Both the position numbers and the translations under genes were made by a program. From contig NC_022247.1 in the NCBI RefSeq assembly GCF_000463015.1, positions 1,426,001-1,490,000 on the forward strand: 64,000 bases of DNA. Reading direction: 5' to 3'. Of this stretch, positions 10,353 through 19,526 are shown in pieces. Source of the stretch: Variovorax paradoxus B4. Its GTDB lineage: Bacteria; Pseudomonadota; Gammaproteobacteria; Burkholderiales; Burkholderiaceae_C. The notes beneath the pieces are model-generated. The model was given only the letters and a program-made list of their open reading frames with translations, did not search any database and was not told where the DNA came from. Positions within the stretch are counted from its first letter, which is position 1. Each line of letters begins with the position of its first letter.

Positions 10353-11864
10353 ATGGAATTGATTAACCACCTCTCGATGGGTTTTGGCGTTGCCTTTACC
10401 TTCACGAACCTGCTGTACTGCCTCGGCGGCTGCATCCTGGGCACGCTGATCGGCGTGCTGCCGGGCATCGGCCCGGTCGCGACCATCGCGATGCTGCTGC
10501 CCGCCACCTACGCGCTGCCGCCCGTGTCGGCGCTGATCATGCTGGCCGGCATCTACTACGGCGCGCAGTACGGCGGCTCGACCACCGCGATCCTGGTGAA
10601 CCTGCCGGGCGAATCGTCCTCGGTGGTGACCGTGATCGACGGCTACCAGATGGCGCGCAAGGGCCGCGCGGGTCCGGCGCTGGCCGCTGCGGGCCTGGGC
10701 TCGTTCTTTGCCGGCTGCGTCGGCACGCTGATCCTGGCGGCCTTCGCACCGCCGCTGACCGAACTGGCCTTCAAGTTCGGTCCGGCCGAGTACTTCTCGC
10801 TGATGATCCTGGGCCTGATCGGCGCGGTGGTGCTGGCTTCGGGCTCGCTGCTCAAGGCCATCGGAATGATCGTGCTGGGCCTGCTGCTGGGCCTGGTGGG
10901 CACCGACGTGAATTCGGGTGTGGCGCGCTACAGCTTCGATGTTCCGGAACTGACCGACGGCATCGGCTTCGTGGCCATTGCCATGGGCGTGTTCGGCTAC
11001 GGCGAAATCATTGCCAACCTTTCGCGTCCCGACGACGAACGCGAAGTGTTCACCGCCAAGGTCTCGGGCCTGTTCCCGACCAAGGAAGACTTCAAGCGCA
11101 TGATCCCTGCAGTGCTGCGCGGCACGGCGCTGGGTTCGGCGCTCGGCATCCTGCCCGGCGGCGGCGCGCTGCTGTCGGCCTTCGCGGCCTACACCATCGA
11201 GAAGAAGACCAAGCTGCATCCCGGCGAAGTGCCGTTCGGCAAGGGCAACATCCGTGGCGTGGCCGCACCCGAGGCGGCCAACAACGCCGGCGCGCAGACC
11301 TCCTTCATCCCGCTGCTGACGCTGGGCATTCCGCCCAATGCGGTGATGGCGCTGATGGTGGGCGCGATGACCATCCACAACATCCAGCCCGGCCCGCAGG
11401 TGATGACCAGCAACCCCGAGCTGTTCTGGGGCCTGATCGCCTCGATGTGGCTCGGCAATGCGATGCTCGTCATCCTGAACCTGCCGCTGATCGGCATGTG
11501 GATCAAGCTGCTGACGGTGCCCTACAAGTTCCTGTTCCCGGCGATCGTGCTGTTCTGCGCCATTGGCGTGTACTCCACGAACAACAACACCTGGGACATC
11601 TGGATGGTGGGCATCTTCGGCTTCGTGGGCTACACCTTCTTCAAGCTGGGTTGCGAGCCTGCGCCGCTGCTGCTGGGCTTCATCCTGGGGCCGATGATGG
11701 AAGAGAACCTGCGCCGCTCGCTGCTGCTCTCGCGCGGTGACTGGAGCGTGTTCGTCACGCGTCCGATCTCGCTCGGGCTGCTGCTCGCTGCGGCGCTGCT
11801 GCTGGTGATCGTGCTGCTGCCGGCGGTCAAGGCGAAACGCGAAGAAGCCTTCGTCGAGGATTGA
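10353..11864 (+). CDS. tctA: tripartite tricarboxylate transporter large permease TctA
   Basis: 503 residues, about 12 membrane segments. The two glycine-rich signature blocks of TctA are present: IGVLPGIGPVATIAMLLP followed by YYGAQYGGSTTAILVNLPGE, and in the second repeat LGILPGGGALLSAFAAY followed by TLGIPPNAVMALMVGAM. It moves the solute delivered by a Bug receptor. The start at 10353 (MELINHLSMGFG) matches the family. No receptor gene follows on this strand; the nearest one is at 12978, beyond a divergent LysR gene, and could be the partner. A bidirectional terminator separates it from the LysR gene. Confidence 0.93.
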   Translation: MELINHLSMGFGVAFTFTNLLYCLGGCILGTLIGVLPGIGPVATIAMLLPATYALPPVSALIMLAGIYYGAQYGGSTTAILVNLPGESSSVVTVIDGYQMARKGRAGPALAAAGLGSFFAGCVGTLILAAFAPPLTELAFKFGPAEYFSLMILGLIGAVVLASGSLLKAIGMIVLGLLLGLVGTDVNSGVARYSFDVPELTDGIGFVAIAMGVFGYGEIIANLSRPDDEREVFTAKVSGLFPTKEDFKRMIPAVLRGTALGSALGILPGGGALLSAFAAYTIEKKTKLHPGEVPFGKGNIRGVAAPEAANNAGAQTSFIPLLTLGIPPNAVMALMVGAMTIHNIQPGPQVMTSNPELFWGLIASMWLGNAMLVILNLPLIGMWIKLLTVPYKFLFPAIVLFCAIGVYSTNNNTWDIWMVGIFGFVGYTFFKLGCEPAPLLLGFILGPMMEENLRRSLLLSRGDWSVFVTRPISLGLLLAAALLLVIVLLPAVKAKREEAFVED

Positions 11865-11916
11865 CCCCGGGGCAACACCTGCGGCCCGGCAAAGCCGGTT
11901 CCGCGGTGTTCCACGA

Positions 11917-11953
11917 AAAACACGACGGCGCCTCTGGGCGCCGTCTTCTTTTT
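11917..11953. terminator. bidirectional terminator between tctA and LysR gene
   Basis: Perfect 9-bp stem GACGGCGCC / GGCGCCGTC with a TCTG loop, an A-rich flank on the left and a T run on the right, placed between two convergent genes. The T run reaches the last base of the LysR stop codon. Confidence 0.88.
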
Positions 11954-12879
11954 CAGGGCTTGTTTGCGCGCGGCGGCTTCATATGCTGCCGTGCCATGGC
12001 GAGGAAGGCCATGGCCGCGGGATTGAGCGGGTGCTTGGCCAGGCGGATGGCGACGACCGGGTACTCCAGAATCGGGCGCGTGACGGCCACCGCGCGCAGG
12101 TTGCCGGGCATCAGCACCTCCACATAGCGCGGCAAGAGTGCCACGCCCGCGCCCGCCTGGATGAGGCCGAACGCGGTCGACAGCATCGACACGTGATGGA
12201 CCACGCGCGGGTACACATTGGCCATGCTCGACAGCTGGCGGCTCACGGCGCGCCACACGTTGGCGTCGGGGTTCACGTGGATGAAGGGGAGCGACTCCAG
12301 GTGCCTGGCGTCGACCACCACGCGCTGCGCCAGCGGATGGTCGTCGCGCACGAACAGGGCCATGCGCTCCGAGAAAAGCGGCTCGGTCGCCAATTCGGAG
12401 TGCTTCTGCCCGATGTCCGAGCCGAAGCCCAGGTCGGCCTCCTGCGAGAGGATGCGCGAGATCATCTGCTCCGCGGTGCTGTCGAGCAGCGTGGTCGCCA
12501 GCGTGGGGTGCTTCAGCGAGAACCGGCCGAGCATCGGCGGCAGCAGCGCGCCCGCCGTGAGGTGGCCCACCGCCAGCACCACGCGTCCTTCGCGCAGCTG
12601 CGACTGCGATCGGCACGCGTCCACCGATTCATCGATCAGCCGCAATGCGCGCACGGCGGTTTCGACCATCACCTGGCCCGCACTCGTCAGCTGGATGCGG
12701 CGGCCCCGCACCACCAGCGGCTGCCCGAGCTCTTCCTCCATGCGCTTGACCAGATGGCTGATCGCGGGCTGCGTCAGCTGCAAGGCTTCCGCCGCAAGCG
12801 TGAAGCTGCCCGATTCGGCGACCGCCGCCAGCGCGCGCAGCTGCTGCAGGGAGACCTCTTCCGTCGCGTTTCTTGCCAT
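11953..12879 (-). CDS. LysR-family transcriptional regulator
   Basis: 308 residues. The N-terminal winged helix is standard (LQQLRALAAVAESGSFTLAA, then LQLTQPAISHLVKRMEEELG), followed by the effector-binding PBP2 domain. It is divergent from the Bug receptor and gamma-glutamyltransferase genes, with 98 bp between start codons. That is the classic LysR arrangement, in which the regulator controls the divergent operon and itself. A T-N11-A-like sequence TATTCATAGTTGAATA lies at 12886-12901 and is a plausible binding site. The inducer is unknown. Confidence 0.9.
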   Translation of the reverse strand: MARNATEEVSLQQLRALAAVAESGSFTLAAEALQLTQPAISHLVKRMEEELGQPLVVRGRRIQLTSAGQVMVETAVRALRLIDESVDACRSQSQLREGRVVLAVGHLTAGALLPPMLGRFSLKHPTLATTLLDSTAEQMISRILSQEADLGFGSDIGQKHSELATEPLFSERMALFVRDDHPLAQRVVVDARHLESLPFIHVNPDANVWRAVSRQLSSMANVYPRVVHHVSMLSTAFGLIQAGAGVALLPRYVEVLMPGNLRAVAVTRPILEYPVVAIRLAKHPLNPAAMAFLAMARQHMKPPRANKP

Positions 12880-12977
12880 AAGCTGTATTCATAGTTGAAT
12901 AACCTGGATTATCTGGCTTGATGCCAATGCGCTGCATAGCATGCGAAGTTTTCTCCACGGGGCCAGAATCCAGCACC

Positions 12978-13952
12978 ATGAAAAGAATCCAGTTCATTCA
13001 AGGGATCGCCGCTGCGCTTTGCGTGGCTGCATCGACGGCCAGCCTGGCCCAGGGCTATCCGAACAAGCCGGTGCGGCTCATCGTGCCGTTCCCGGCGGCC
13101 GGCGCGACCGACCTTTTCGCCCGCACGCTCGGGCAGAAGATGAGCGAAAAGCTCGGCACCACGCTGGTCATCGACAACAAGCCGGGCGCGGGCGGCGCCA
13201 TCGGCTCGGACATGGCCGCGAAGGCGCCGGCCGACGGCTACACGCTTCTGCTGGCCACCACCAGCACCCATTCCATCGGGCCGGCCATCTCCAGCAAGCT
13301 GCCCTATGACACGGTGCGCGACTTCACGCCCATCGCGCACGTGGGCGACGCGCCGAGCATCATGCTGGTGCCGGTCAACTCGCCCGCGAAGAGCGTGCGC
13401 GAATGGATCGACTACGCGAAAAAGAACCCCGGCAAGCTCAACTACGCCTCCAGCGGCAACGGCACCATCGTGCAGCTCACGGCGGAGCTCTTCAAGTCGC
13501 AGGCCGGCGTGTTCGTGACGCACATTCCCTACAAGGGCACGGCGCTGGCCATTCCCGACCTGATCAGCGGCAAGGTCGACGTGCTGTTCGACTCGCTGCC
13601 CACCGGCATGCCACACGTGCGCGACGGCCGTCTGCGCGCGCTGGGCGTCACCACGCCCAAGCGCAGCCCGCTCGCGCCCGAGCTGCCGCCGATCGCCGAC
13701 ACGCTGCCGGGCTTCGAGTCGAACACCTGGTTCGGCTTCTATGGCCCGAAGGGTCTGCCGGCAGACATCGTGGCGCGCGTCAACAAGGCCGCGAACGAGG
13801 CATTGGCCGATCCCGAGGTGAAGGAAAAGCTTTCGCGCCTGGGCATCGAACCTGCTGCCGCCGGAACGCCCGAGCAGTTCGCCAGGATGGTGGCTGCCGA
13901 CGCCGCCAAGTGGAAAAAAATCGTGGTCGAGCGCAAGATCACCAACGAATAG
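12978..13952 (+). CDS. Bug-family (TctC) periplasmic solute receptor
   Basis: 324 residues. Signal peptide MKRIQFIQGIAAALCVAAS then SLAQG, followed by the family-defining opening YPNKPVRLIVPFPAAGATD and later NKPGAGGAIGSDMAAKAPAD. Bug receptors trap small carboxylates or amino-acid-like ligands for TctAB. It is followed 12 bp later by gamma-glutamyltransferase, so the pair may handle a gamma-glutamyl compound; this is inference from position. TctBA lies 1.1 kb upstream behind the divergent LysR gene. The start at 12978 gives a proper signal peptide; a longer in-frame extension does not. Confidence 0.92.
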   Translation: MKRIQFIQGIAAALCVAASTASLAQGYPNKPVRLIVPFPAAGATDLFARTLGQKMSEKLGTTLVIDNKPGAGGAIGSDMAAKAPADGYTLLLATTSTHSIGPAISSKLPYDTVRDFTPIAHVGDAPSIMLVPVNSPAKSVREWIDYAKKNPGKLNYASSGNGTIVQLTAELFKSQAGVFVTHIPYKGTALAIPDLISGKVDVLFDSLPTGMPHVRDGRLRALGVTTPKRSPLAPELPPIADTLPGFESNTWFGFYGPKGLPADIVARVNKAANEALADPEVKEKLSRLGIEPAAAGTPEQFARMVAADAAKWKKIVVERKITNE

Positions 13953-13964
13953 CGAGCACACCCC

Positions 13965-15578
13965 ATGAACTTCGACTTCAGCAACCCCTATCTCTCCACC
14001 CGCATTCCGATCTTCGCGCGCAACGTGGTGTCGACCTCGCACCCGCTCGCCTCTCAGGCGGGGCTGCGCATGCTGCAGCAGGGCGGCAATGCCGTCGATG
14101 CGGCCATTGCCACGGCGGCCGTGATGACGCTGGTCGAGCCCGTGAGCAACGGCCTGGGCAGCGACGCCTTCTGCATCCTGTGGGACGGCAAGGAACTGCA
14201 CGGCCTCAACGCCTCGGGTTGCGCGCCCAAGGCCTGGACGCCCGAATATTTCAAGGCCAAGTACGGCGCCGATGCCGTCACGCCGCCGATGCGCGGCATC
14301 GATTCGGTCACCGTGCCGGGCGCGGTGCGCGGCTGGGTGGCGCTGAGCGAGCGCTTCGGCAAGCTGCCTTTCGCCGACCTGCTGGCGCCGGCCATCGACA
14401 TCGCCGAGCGCGGCTACCTGGTGCCGCCGGTGGTGCAGCAGAAGTGGGCCGCTGCCACGCCGGTGCTGGCATCGGTGGCGGGCTTCGCGCAGACCTTCAT
14501 GCCCTGGGGCCGCGCGCCCGAAGTGGGTGAGCTGTTCCGCTTCACGGCCGCCGCGCGTGCGCTCAAGGCCATCGCCCGCACCAAGGGCGAGGCCTACTAC
14601 AGCGGCGAGATCGCCGAGGCGCTCGCAAGGTTCTCGAAGGAGCAGGGCGGCTCGCTCACGGTGGCCGACCTCTCGGCCTACCAGCCCGAATGGGTCCAGC
14701 CGATCTCGCGCGACTACCGCGGCCACACGCTGCACGAGATTCCGCCCAACGGGCAGGGCATTGCGGCGCTGATCGCCCTCGGCATCCTCGAGAAGTTCGA
14801 CATCGCTTCGCTGCCGGTCGACTCGGTGGCTTCGCAGCACCTGCAGATCGAGGCGATGAAGCTCGCCTTCGCCGACGTGTACCGCTATGTGTCGGAGCCA
14901 TCGTCGATGACGGTGACACCCGCCCAAATGCTCGATGACTCCTACCTCGCATCGCGTGCGAGACTCATCGACGTGAAAAAGGCGCAGGACTTCAAGGCCG
15001 GCAACCCTGTCAAGGGCGGCACCATCTACCTCACGGCGGCCGACGAGAGCGGCATGATGGTGAGCTTCATCCAGAGCAACTACATGGGCTTCGGCTCGGG
15101 CTGCGTGGAGCCCGAGTTCGGCATCAGCCTGCAGAACCGCGGCCATGGCTTCAGCCTCAAGGCCGAGAGCCCGAACGTCGTGGCGCCCGGCAAGCGGCCG
15201 TTCCACACCATCATCCCGGCCTTCCTCACCAAGGACGGCCAGCCGGTGATGAGCTTCGGCGTGATGGGCGGCAACATGCAGCCGCAAGGCCACATGCAGA
15301 CGCTGGTGCGCATGCTCGACTACAAGCAGAACCCGCAGGCCGCATGCGATGCGCCGCGCTGGCGCTTCAACGCGGGGCTCGAGATCAACGTCGAGGCCGC
15401 GATGGACCCGGCCACGGTGCAGGGCCTGCGCGAGCTCGGCCACCACCTGGACGTGATCGACGACTCCTACCAGGATTTCGGCGCCGGCCAGTTCATCTGG
15501 CGCGCGGGCGATCCGTCGGTCGAAGGCTACGTGGCCGCCAGCGATCCGCGCCGCGATGGCCTGGCGGCAGGCTTTTGA
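13965..15578 (+). CDS. ggt: gamma-glutamyltransferase family protein
   Basis: 537 residues, the length of an uncleaved Ntn-hydrolase precursor. The large-subunit motif QGGNAVDAAIATAAVMTLVE is typical. The self-cleavage site is VKGGT353IYLTAADESG, where Thr353 would become the N-terminal nucleophile of the small subunit, followed by SNYMGFGSG. No signal peptide is seen (MNFDFSNPYLSTRIPIFARN), unlike secreted glutathione-processing enzymes, so a cytoplasmic catabolic role is likely. Members of this clade hydrolyse gamma-glutamyl or related amide substrates. It is cotranscribed with the Bug receptor just upstream. Confidence 0.88.
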   Translation: MNFDFSNPYLSTRIPIFARNVVSTSHPLASQAGLRMLQQGGNAVDAAIATAAVMTLVEPVSNGLGSDAFCILWDGKELHGLNASGCAPKAWTPEYFKAKYGADAVTPPMRGIDSVTVPGAVRGWVALSERFGKLPFADLLAPAIDIAERGYLVPPVVQQKWAAATPVLASVAGFAQTFMPWGRAPEVGELFRFTAAARALKAIARTKGEAYYSGEIAEALARFSKEQGGSLTVADLSAYQPEWVQPISRDYRGHTLHEIPPNGQGIAALIALGILEKFDIASLPVDSVASQHLQIEAMKLAFADVYRYVSEPSSMTVTPAQMLDDSYLASRARLIDVKKAQDFKAGNPVKGGTIYLTAADESGMMVSFIQSNYMGFGSGCVEPEFGISLQNRGHGFSLKAESPNVVAPGKRPFHTIIPAFLTKDGQPVMSFGVMGGNMQPQGHMQTLVRMLDYKQNPQAACDAPRWRFNAGLEINVEAAMDPATVQGLRELGHHLDVIDDSYQDFGAGQFIWRAGDPSVEGYVAASDPRRDGLAAGF

Positions 15579-15599
15579 CGGCCACGCGATGATCGGGGA

Positions 15600-16550
15600 A
15601 TGACCAAGTCCGCCGTACAGACCGGCATTCCCCCTTCTTCTGCCAGCGGCGCAAGGAGCCTTGCGCCCGGCCTCGTCCTCGCCTCGCTGGGCGCGGTCGC
15701 GTTCAGCGGCAAGGCCATCATCGTCAAGCTGGCCTACCGCTACGGCGTGGATGCGATCACGCTGATCATGCTGCGCATGCTGTTCGCGCTGCCGCTGTTC
15801 GCGGTGATGGCGTGGTGGGCCGGCCGCGGCAAGCCCGCGCTCACCTTGCGCGACTGGCTCGGCGTGGCCGGGCTCGGCTTCTCCGGCTACTACCTTGCGA
15901 GCTTTCTCGACTTCGCGGGGCTCGCCTACATCTCGGCCAGCTTCGAGCGGCTCATTCTCTATCTCAACCCCACGCTGGTGCTGCTGTTCGGCTGGCTGCT
16001 GTACCGGCGGCGCGCCACGCGGCCGCAGGTGCTCGGCATGATCGTGAGCTATGCCGGCGTGCTGCTCGTGTTCGGGCACGAACTCTGGATCGGTGGCGGC
16101 GGCAAGGGCGGCGGGGCGGCGGCCTGGGGCACGTTCCTCGTGTTCCTGAGCGCCGTGAGCTATGCGGCCTATCTCGTCTACAGCGGCGAATTCGTCAAGC
16201 GCCTCGGGTCGCTGCGGCTCGTGGGGCTGGCCACCACGGTGGCGTGCGTGCTGTGCATCCTGCAGTTCGTGCTGATGCGGCCGATGAGCGCCGCGATGCA
16301 GGTGGCGCCCGAGGTCATCTGGCTGTCGGTGCTCAACGCCACGCTGTGCACGGCGGTGCCTGTCCTCATGGTCATGATGGCCATCGAACGTATCGGCCCG
16401 GCCATGGCCGCGCAAACCGGCATGATCGGGCCGCTGTCGACCATCCTCATGGGCGTGGTCATACTCGGCGAGCCGTTCACCGCGTGGATCGCGGCCGGCA
16501 CGGTGCTCGTGATTGCGGGCATCTTCGTTTTCACAAGCACGGGGCGCTAG
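15600..16550 (+). CDS. EamA/DMT-family transporter
   Basis: 316 residues with ten predicted membrane segments in two EamA repeats. Recognisable points are GAVAFSGKAIIVKLAYR in helix 1, LIMLRMLFALPLF, YISASFERLILYLNPTLVLL closing repeat 1, and IGPAMAAQTGMIGPLSTILM in repeat 2. DMT transporters usually export amino acids or metabolites. It starts 22 bp after the gamma-glutamyltransferase gene, so it may be the last gene of that operon, followed 26 bp later by the SDR gene. The substrate is not predictable from sequence. Confidence 0.88.
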   Translation: MTKSAVQTGIPPSSASGARSLAPGLVLASLGAVAFSGKAIIVKLAYRYGVDAITLIMLRMLFALPLFAVMAWWAGRGKPALTLRDWLGVAGLGFSGYYLASFLDFAGLAYISASFERLILYLNPTLVLLFGWLLYRRRATRPQVLGMIVSYAGVLLVFGHELWIGGGGKGGGAAAWGTFLVFLSAVSYAAYLVYSGEFVKRLGSLRLVGLATTVACVLCILQFVLMRPMSAAMQVAPEVIWLSVLNATLCTAVPVLMVMMAIERIGPAMAAQTGMIGPLSTILMGVVILGEPFTAWIAAGTVLVIAGIFVFTSTGR

Positions 16551-16576
16551 CGTCCCTGCAGTTCAGGAGCAACAAC

Positions 16577-17368
16577 ATGGATTTGGGCATTGCAGGCAAG
16601 ACTGCGCTGGTGTGCGGCGCGAGCAAGGGACTCGGCTACGGCTGCGCCGAGGCGCTGGTGCGCGAGGGCGTCAACGTGGTGATCGTGGCACGCGGTGCCG
16701 AGGCGCTGGAGGCGGCGGCGAAGAAGTTGACCGAAGCCGCAGGCGCATCGGGTCCCTTCGTCAAGCACGTGGCCGCCGACATCACCACCGAGGCCGGCCG
16801 CGCGGCGGTGTTCGCGCTGGGCCACGACTTCGACATCGTCGTCACCAACGCCGGCGGCCCGCCCCCCGGCGATTTCCGCAACTGGGACCGCGAGGCATGG
16901 ATCAAGGCGGTCGACGCCAACATGCTCACGCCCATCGAACTGATCAAGGCCACGGTGGACGGCATGGCCAAGCGCGGCTTCGGGCGCATCGTGAACATCA
17001 CGTCGAGCTCGGTGAAGTCGCCCATCGACATCCTGGGCCTGTCGAACGGCGCACGCAGCGGCCTCACCGGCTTCGTGGCCGGCGTGGCGCGCACGTCCAT
17101 CGCCGCGCAGGGTGTGACCATCAACAACCTGCTGCCCGGCGCCTTCGACACCGACCGCCTGAAGGGCACGATGGCCGGCGCGGCGCAGAAGTCGGGACAG
17201 GACTTCGACACCGTGTGGGAAGCCCGCAAGAAGAACATCCCGGCCAGGCGCTTCGGCACGCCGGCCGAGTTCGGCGCCATCTGCGCCTTTCTCTGCAGCA
17301 TGCAGGCGGGCTACATGACGGGGCAGAACGTCCTGGCCGACGGCGGCGCCTACCCCGGCACGTATTGA
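16577..17368 (+). CDS. SDR-family protein with substituted Tyr/Lys
   Basis: 263 residues. The cofactor loop GASKGLG (14-20), NAGGPP (91-96) and the serine block ITSSSVKSP (141-149) mark a classical short-chain dehydrogenase. At the catalytic YxxxK position the sequence is LSNGARSGL: counting from the conserved serine, Ser156 stands where Tyr is expected and Arg160 where Lys is expected. A clade of SDR proteins with this SNGAR pattern exists in proteobacteria, so it is not a sequencing error in itself, but ordinary SDR catalysis is in question. The C-terminus YMTGQNVLADGGAYPGTY is normal. Confidence 0.85.
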   Translation: MDLGIAGKTALVCGASKGLGYGCAEALVREGVNVVIVARGAEALEAAAKKLTEAAGASGPFVKHVAADITTEAGRAAVFALGHDFDIVVTNAGGPPPGDFRNWDREAWIKAVDANMLTPIELIKATVDGMAKRGFGRIVNITSSSVKSPIDILGLSNGARSGLTGFVAGVARTSIAAQGVTINNLLPGAFDTDRLKGTMAGAAQKSGQDFDTVWEARKKNIPARRFGTPAEFGAICAFLCSMQAGYMTGQNVLADGGAYPGTY

Positions 17369-17414
17369 ACTCGCCCCCAGGCTGCGCGCACAAGGGGGAA
17401 GGGGCGTTGTTGAA

Positions 17415-18320
17415 TCAGCGCCGTGACGAGACCACGATGCCGCCCACGATGAGGGCGAAAGCCGCGCCGTGGTACCAGTGCGGCGGCTCGCGCAGGAAGG
17501 CCGCGGACAGCAGCGCGGCGAACAGCGGCGTGAGGTTCATGAAGAAGCTCGCGGCCTGCGGCCCCGCATGCTGGACGCCACTGCCCCAGCAGCGGTAAGC
17601 CAATACCGCCGGGCCGATGCCGATGAATGCCAATGCCGCCAGCAGCGGCCATCCGAGTTCCATGCGGGCGTCGGTCAGCGTCCATTCCCCGGCCGCGAAC
17701 AGCCCCGACCATGCGAGGCCGAACACCAGCTGCGCCATCAGGAACGCGGCCCAGTCCTGCCGCACGCCCTGCGGCTCCCGCGTGCGCGCCAGGATCCAGC
17801 TGTAGAACGCCCAGGCGATGGTGCCCAGGATCATGTAGAGATCGCCCGGCACCAGCCGCAGCGCGAGCAGCTGCCGCCATTCGCCCCGGCTCAGCACCAG
17901 CAGCACGCCCAGCATCGAGAGCAGCGAACCGCCGATCTCGCGCCCACTGACACGCGCGCCGAAGAAAACGGTGCCCGTCGCGAGCATCCACAGTGGCAGG
18001 CTGGAGCCCACCAGCGTGACGTTGATCGGCGTGGAGGTCTGCAGCGCCAGGTACTGGAACGCGTTGTAGCAGCCGATGCCCAGCAGCCCCAGCACCGAGT
18101 AGCGCTTCCAGTGCGGCCACATCGGGCTGCCGCGGCGCAGCACCGGCCATGCGAGCGGCAGCAGCAGCACGAACGCGATGACCCAGCGCACGAAGTTCAG
18201 CGTGAGCGGCGACACCAGGTCGCGCACCAGGCGGCCGACGACGGCATTGCTCGCCCACAGCAGCGGCGGCACGGTGAGCAGGAAGACGGTGGAAGGCGTG
18301 AGGCGCTGCTGGATCTGCAT
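17415..18320 (-). CDS. EamA/DMT-family transporter (second)
   Basis: 301 residues from the ATG at 18320 (MQIQQRLTPSTVFLL); a longer frame adds 32 residues with no membrane character. Ten predicted membrane segments in two EamA repeats: LLWASNAVVGRLVRDLVSP in helix 1, YLALQTSTPINVTLVGSSLP closing repeat 1, and GPQAASFFMNLTPLFAALL in repeat 2. Convergent with the SDR gene; the 46-bp gap holds a CCCCC...GGGGG stem that may terminate both transcripts. Exporter of unknown substrate. Confidence 0.88.
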   Translation of the reverse strand: MQIQQRLTPSTVFLLTVPPLLWASNAVVGRLVRDLVSPLTLNFVRWVIAFVLLLPLAWPVLRRGSPMWPHWKRYSVLGLLGIGCYNAFQYLALQTSTPINVTLVGSSLPLWMLATGTVFFGARVSGREIGGSLLSMLGVLLVLSRGEWRQLLALRLVPGDLYMILGTIAWAFYSWILARTREPQGVRQDWAAFLMAQLVFGLAWSGLFAAGEWTLTDARMELGWPLLAALAFIGIGPAVLAYRCWGSGVQHAGPQAASFFMNLTPLFAALLSAAFLREPPHWYHGAAFALIVGGIVVSSRR

Positions 18321-18418
18321 GGCCGCCGACTCTACCGGGCATTGCCCGCCCCCGCCCTGGAAAGGCCAAACGTGGCACCATGCGCCTCTTCTTTTCTGTG
18401 CGACTGGAGACTGCAAAG

Positions 18419-19405
18419 ATGATGAGCAAAGCCGTCCGTATCGACCGCCATGGCGGTCCCGAGGAACTGAAGATCGTCGACGTCGAGGTGGGCGAGCCCG
18501 GCCCCGGCGAGATCCGCATCCGCCACAAGGCCGTGGGCCTGAATTTCATCGACACCTACCAGCGCAGCGGACTCTATCCGTTCCAGATGCCGCTGCAGCT
18601 GGGCATGGAAGCCTCGGGCGTGGTCGAGGCGGTGGGCGAAGGCGTGGTGCACCTGCAACCCGGCGACCGCGCCGCGTACGCGAGCCAGCCGCCCGGCGCC
18701 TACAGCGAGCTGCGCGTGATGCCGGCGAAGAACGTCTGCAAGCTGCCCGATGTGATCTCCTTCGAGACCGGCGCAGCCATGATGCTCAAGGGCCTGACGA
18801 CGCAATACCTGCTGAAGAAGACGCTGCCGGTGGAGGGCCTGCAGCCGGGCGACTTCATCCTGTTCCACGCGGCGGCCGGCGGCGTCGGCCTGATTGCCTG
18901 CCAGTGGGCCAAGGCGCTGGGCCTGCAGCTGATCGGCACCGCGGGCAGCGACGCCAAGTGCAAGCTCGCGCTCGAATACGGCGCGGCGCATGCCATCAAC
19001 TACAGCACCGAGAACTTCGCGGCCCGGGTGAAGGAAATCACCGGCGGCAAGGGCGTGAAGGTGGCGTACGACTCGGTGGGCAAGGACACCTGGGAAGGCT
19101 CCATCGACTGCCTGCGCCCGTTCGGCCTGCTGGCGGTGTTCGGCAACGGCTCGGGCCCGGTGCCGCCGATCAGCCTGGGCACGCTCGCGTCCAAGGGCTC
19201 GCTCTACGTGACGCGGCCGACGCTGTTCACGCACATTGCCACGCGCGAGAGCACGCAGGCGATGGCGGACGACCTGTTCGCAGTGGTGCAGAGCGGCGCG
19301 GTGAAGATCCCGATCGACCAGCGCTATGCGCTGGCCGACGTGCAGCAGGCCCACCGCGACCTGGAAGCGCGCAAGACCACCGGCTGCACCATCCTCACGC
19401 TCTGA
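18419..19405 (+). CDS. NADPH:quinone oxidoreductase (zinc-independent MDR)
   Basis: 328 residues. The quinone reductase pattern is clear: VGLNFIDTYQRSGLYP in the catalytic domain, MPLQLGMEASGVVEAVGEGV, and the nucleotide-binding turn HAAAGGVGLIACQWAKALG. No structural or catalytic zinc cysteines are present, which fits the QOR/zeta-crystallin group. It reduces quinones or similar electrophiles with NADPH. Two adjacent ATGs (18419 and 18422) are possible; the first lies 8 bp after GGAGA. Downstream, an inverted repeat GGCTGGC...GCCAGCC (about 19418-19441) may form the terminator. Confidence 0.92.
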   Translation: MMSKAVRIDRHGGPEELKIVDVEVGEPGPGEIRIRHKAVGLNFIDTYQRSGLYPFQMPLQLGMEASGVVEAVGEGVVHLQPGDRAAYASQPPGAYSELRVMPAKNVCKLPDVISFETGAAMMLKGLTTQYLLKKTLPVEGLQPGDFILFHAAAGGVGLIACQWAKALGLQLIGTAGSDAKCKLALEYGAAHAINYSTENFAARVKEITGGKGVKVAYDSVGKDTWEGSIDCLRPFGLLAVFGNGSGPVPPISLGTLASKGSLYVTRPTLFTHIATRESTQAMADDLFAVVQSGAVKIPIDQRYALADVQQAHRDLEARKTTGCTILTL

Positions 19406-19526
19406 GGCCGGGCCGCGGCTGGCTCGCCGGAGGGCCAGCCTTGTCCTACCCGGGGTGGGGTGTCATGCCTGCGTCTTGTGCGAGGCGCAATTTGTAGCCT
19501 TCAGCAAAGCCAGCGAAGGCCAGCGC

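Noticed and set aside
12909..16415. Minus-strand frame of 1168 codons opposite the Bug, ggt and EamA genes
   Set aside because: It is antisense to well-recognised genes, is Arg/His/Gly/Ala-rich and has no recognisable motif, as expected of an empty frame in GC-rich DNA.
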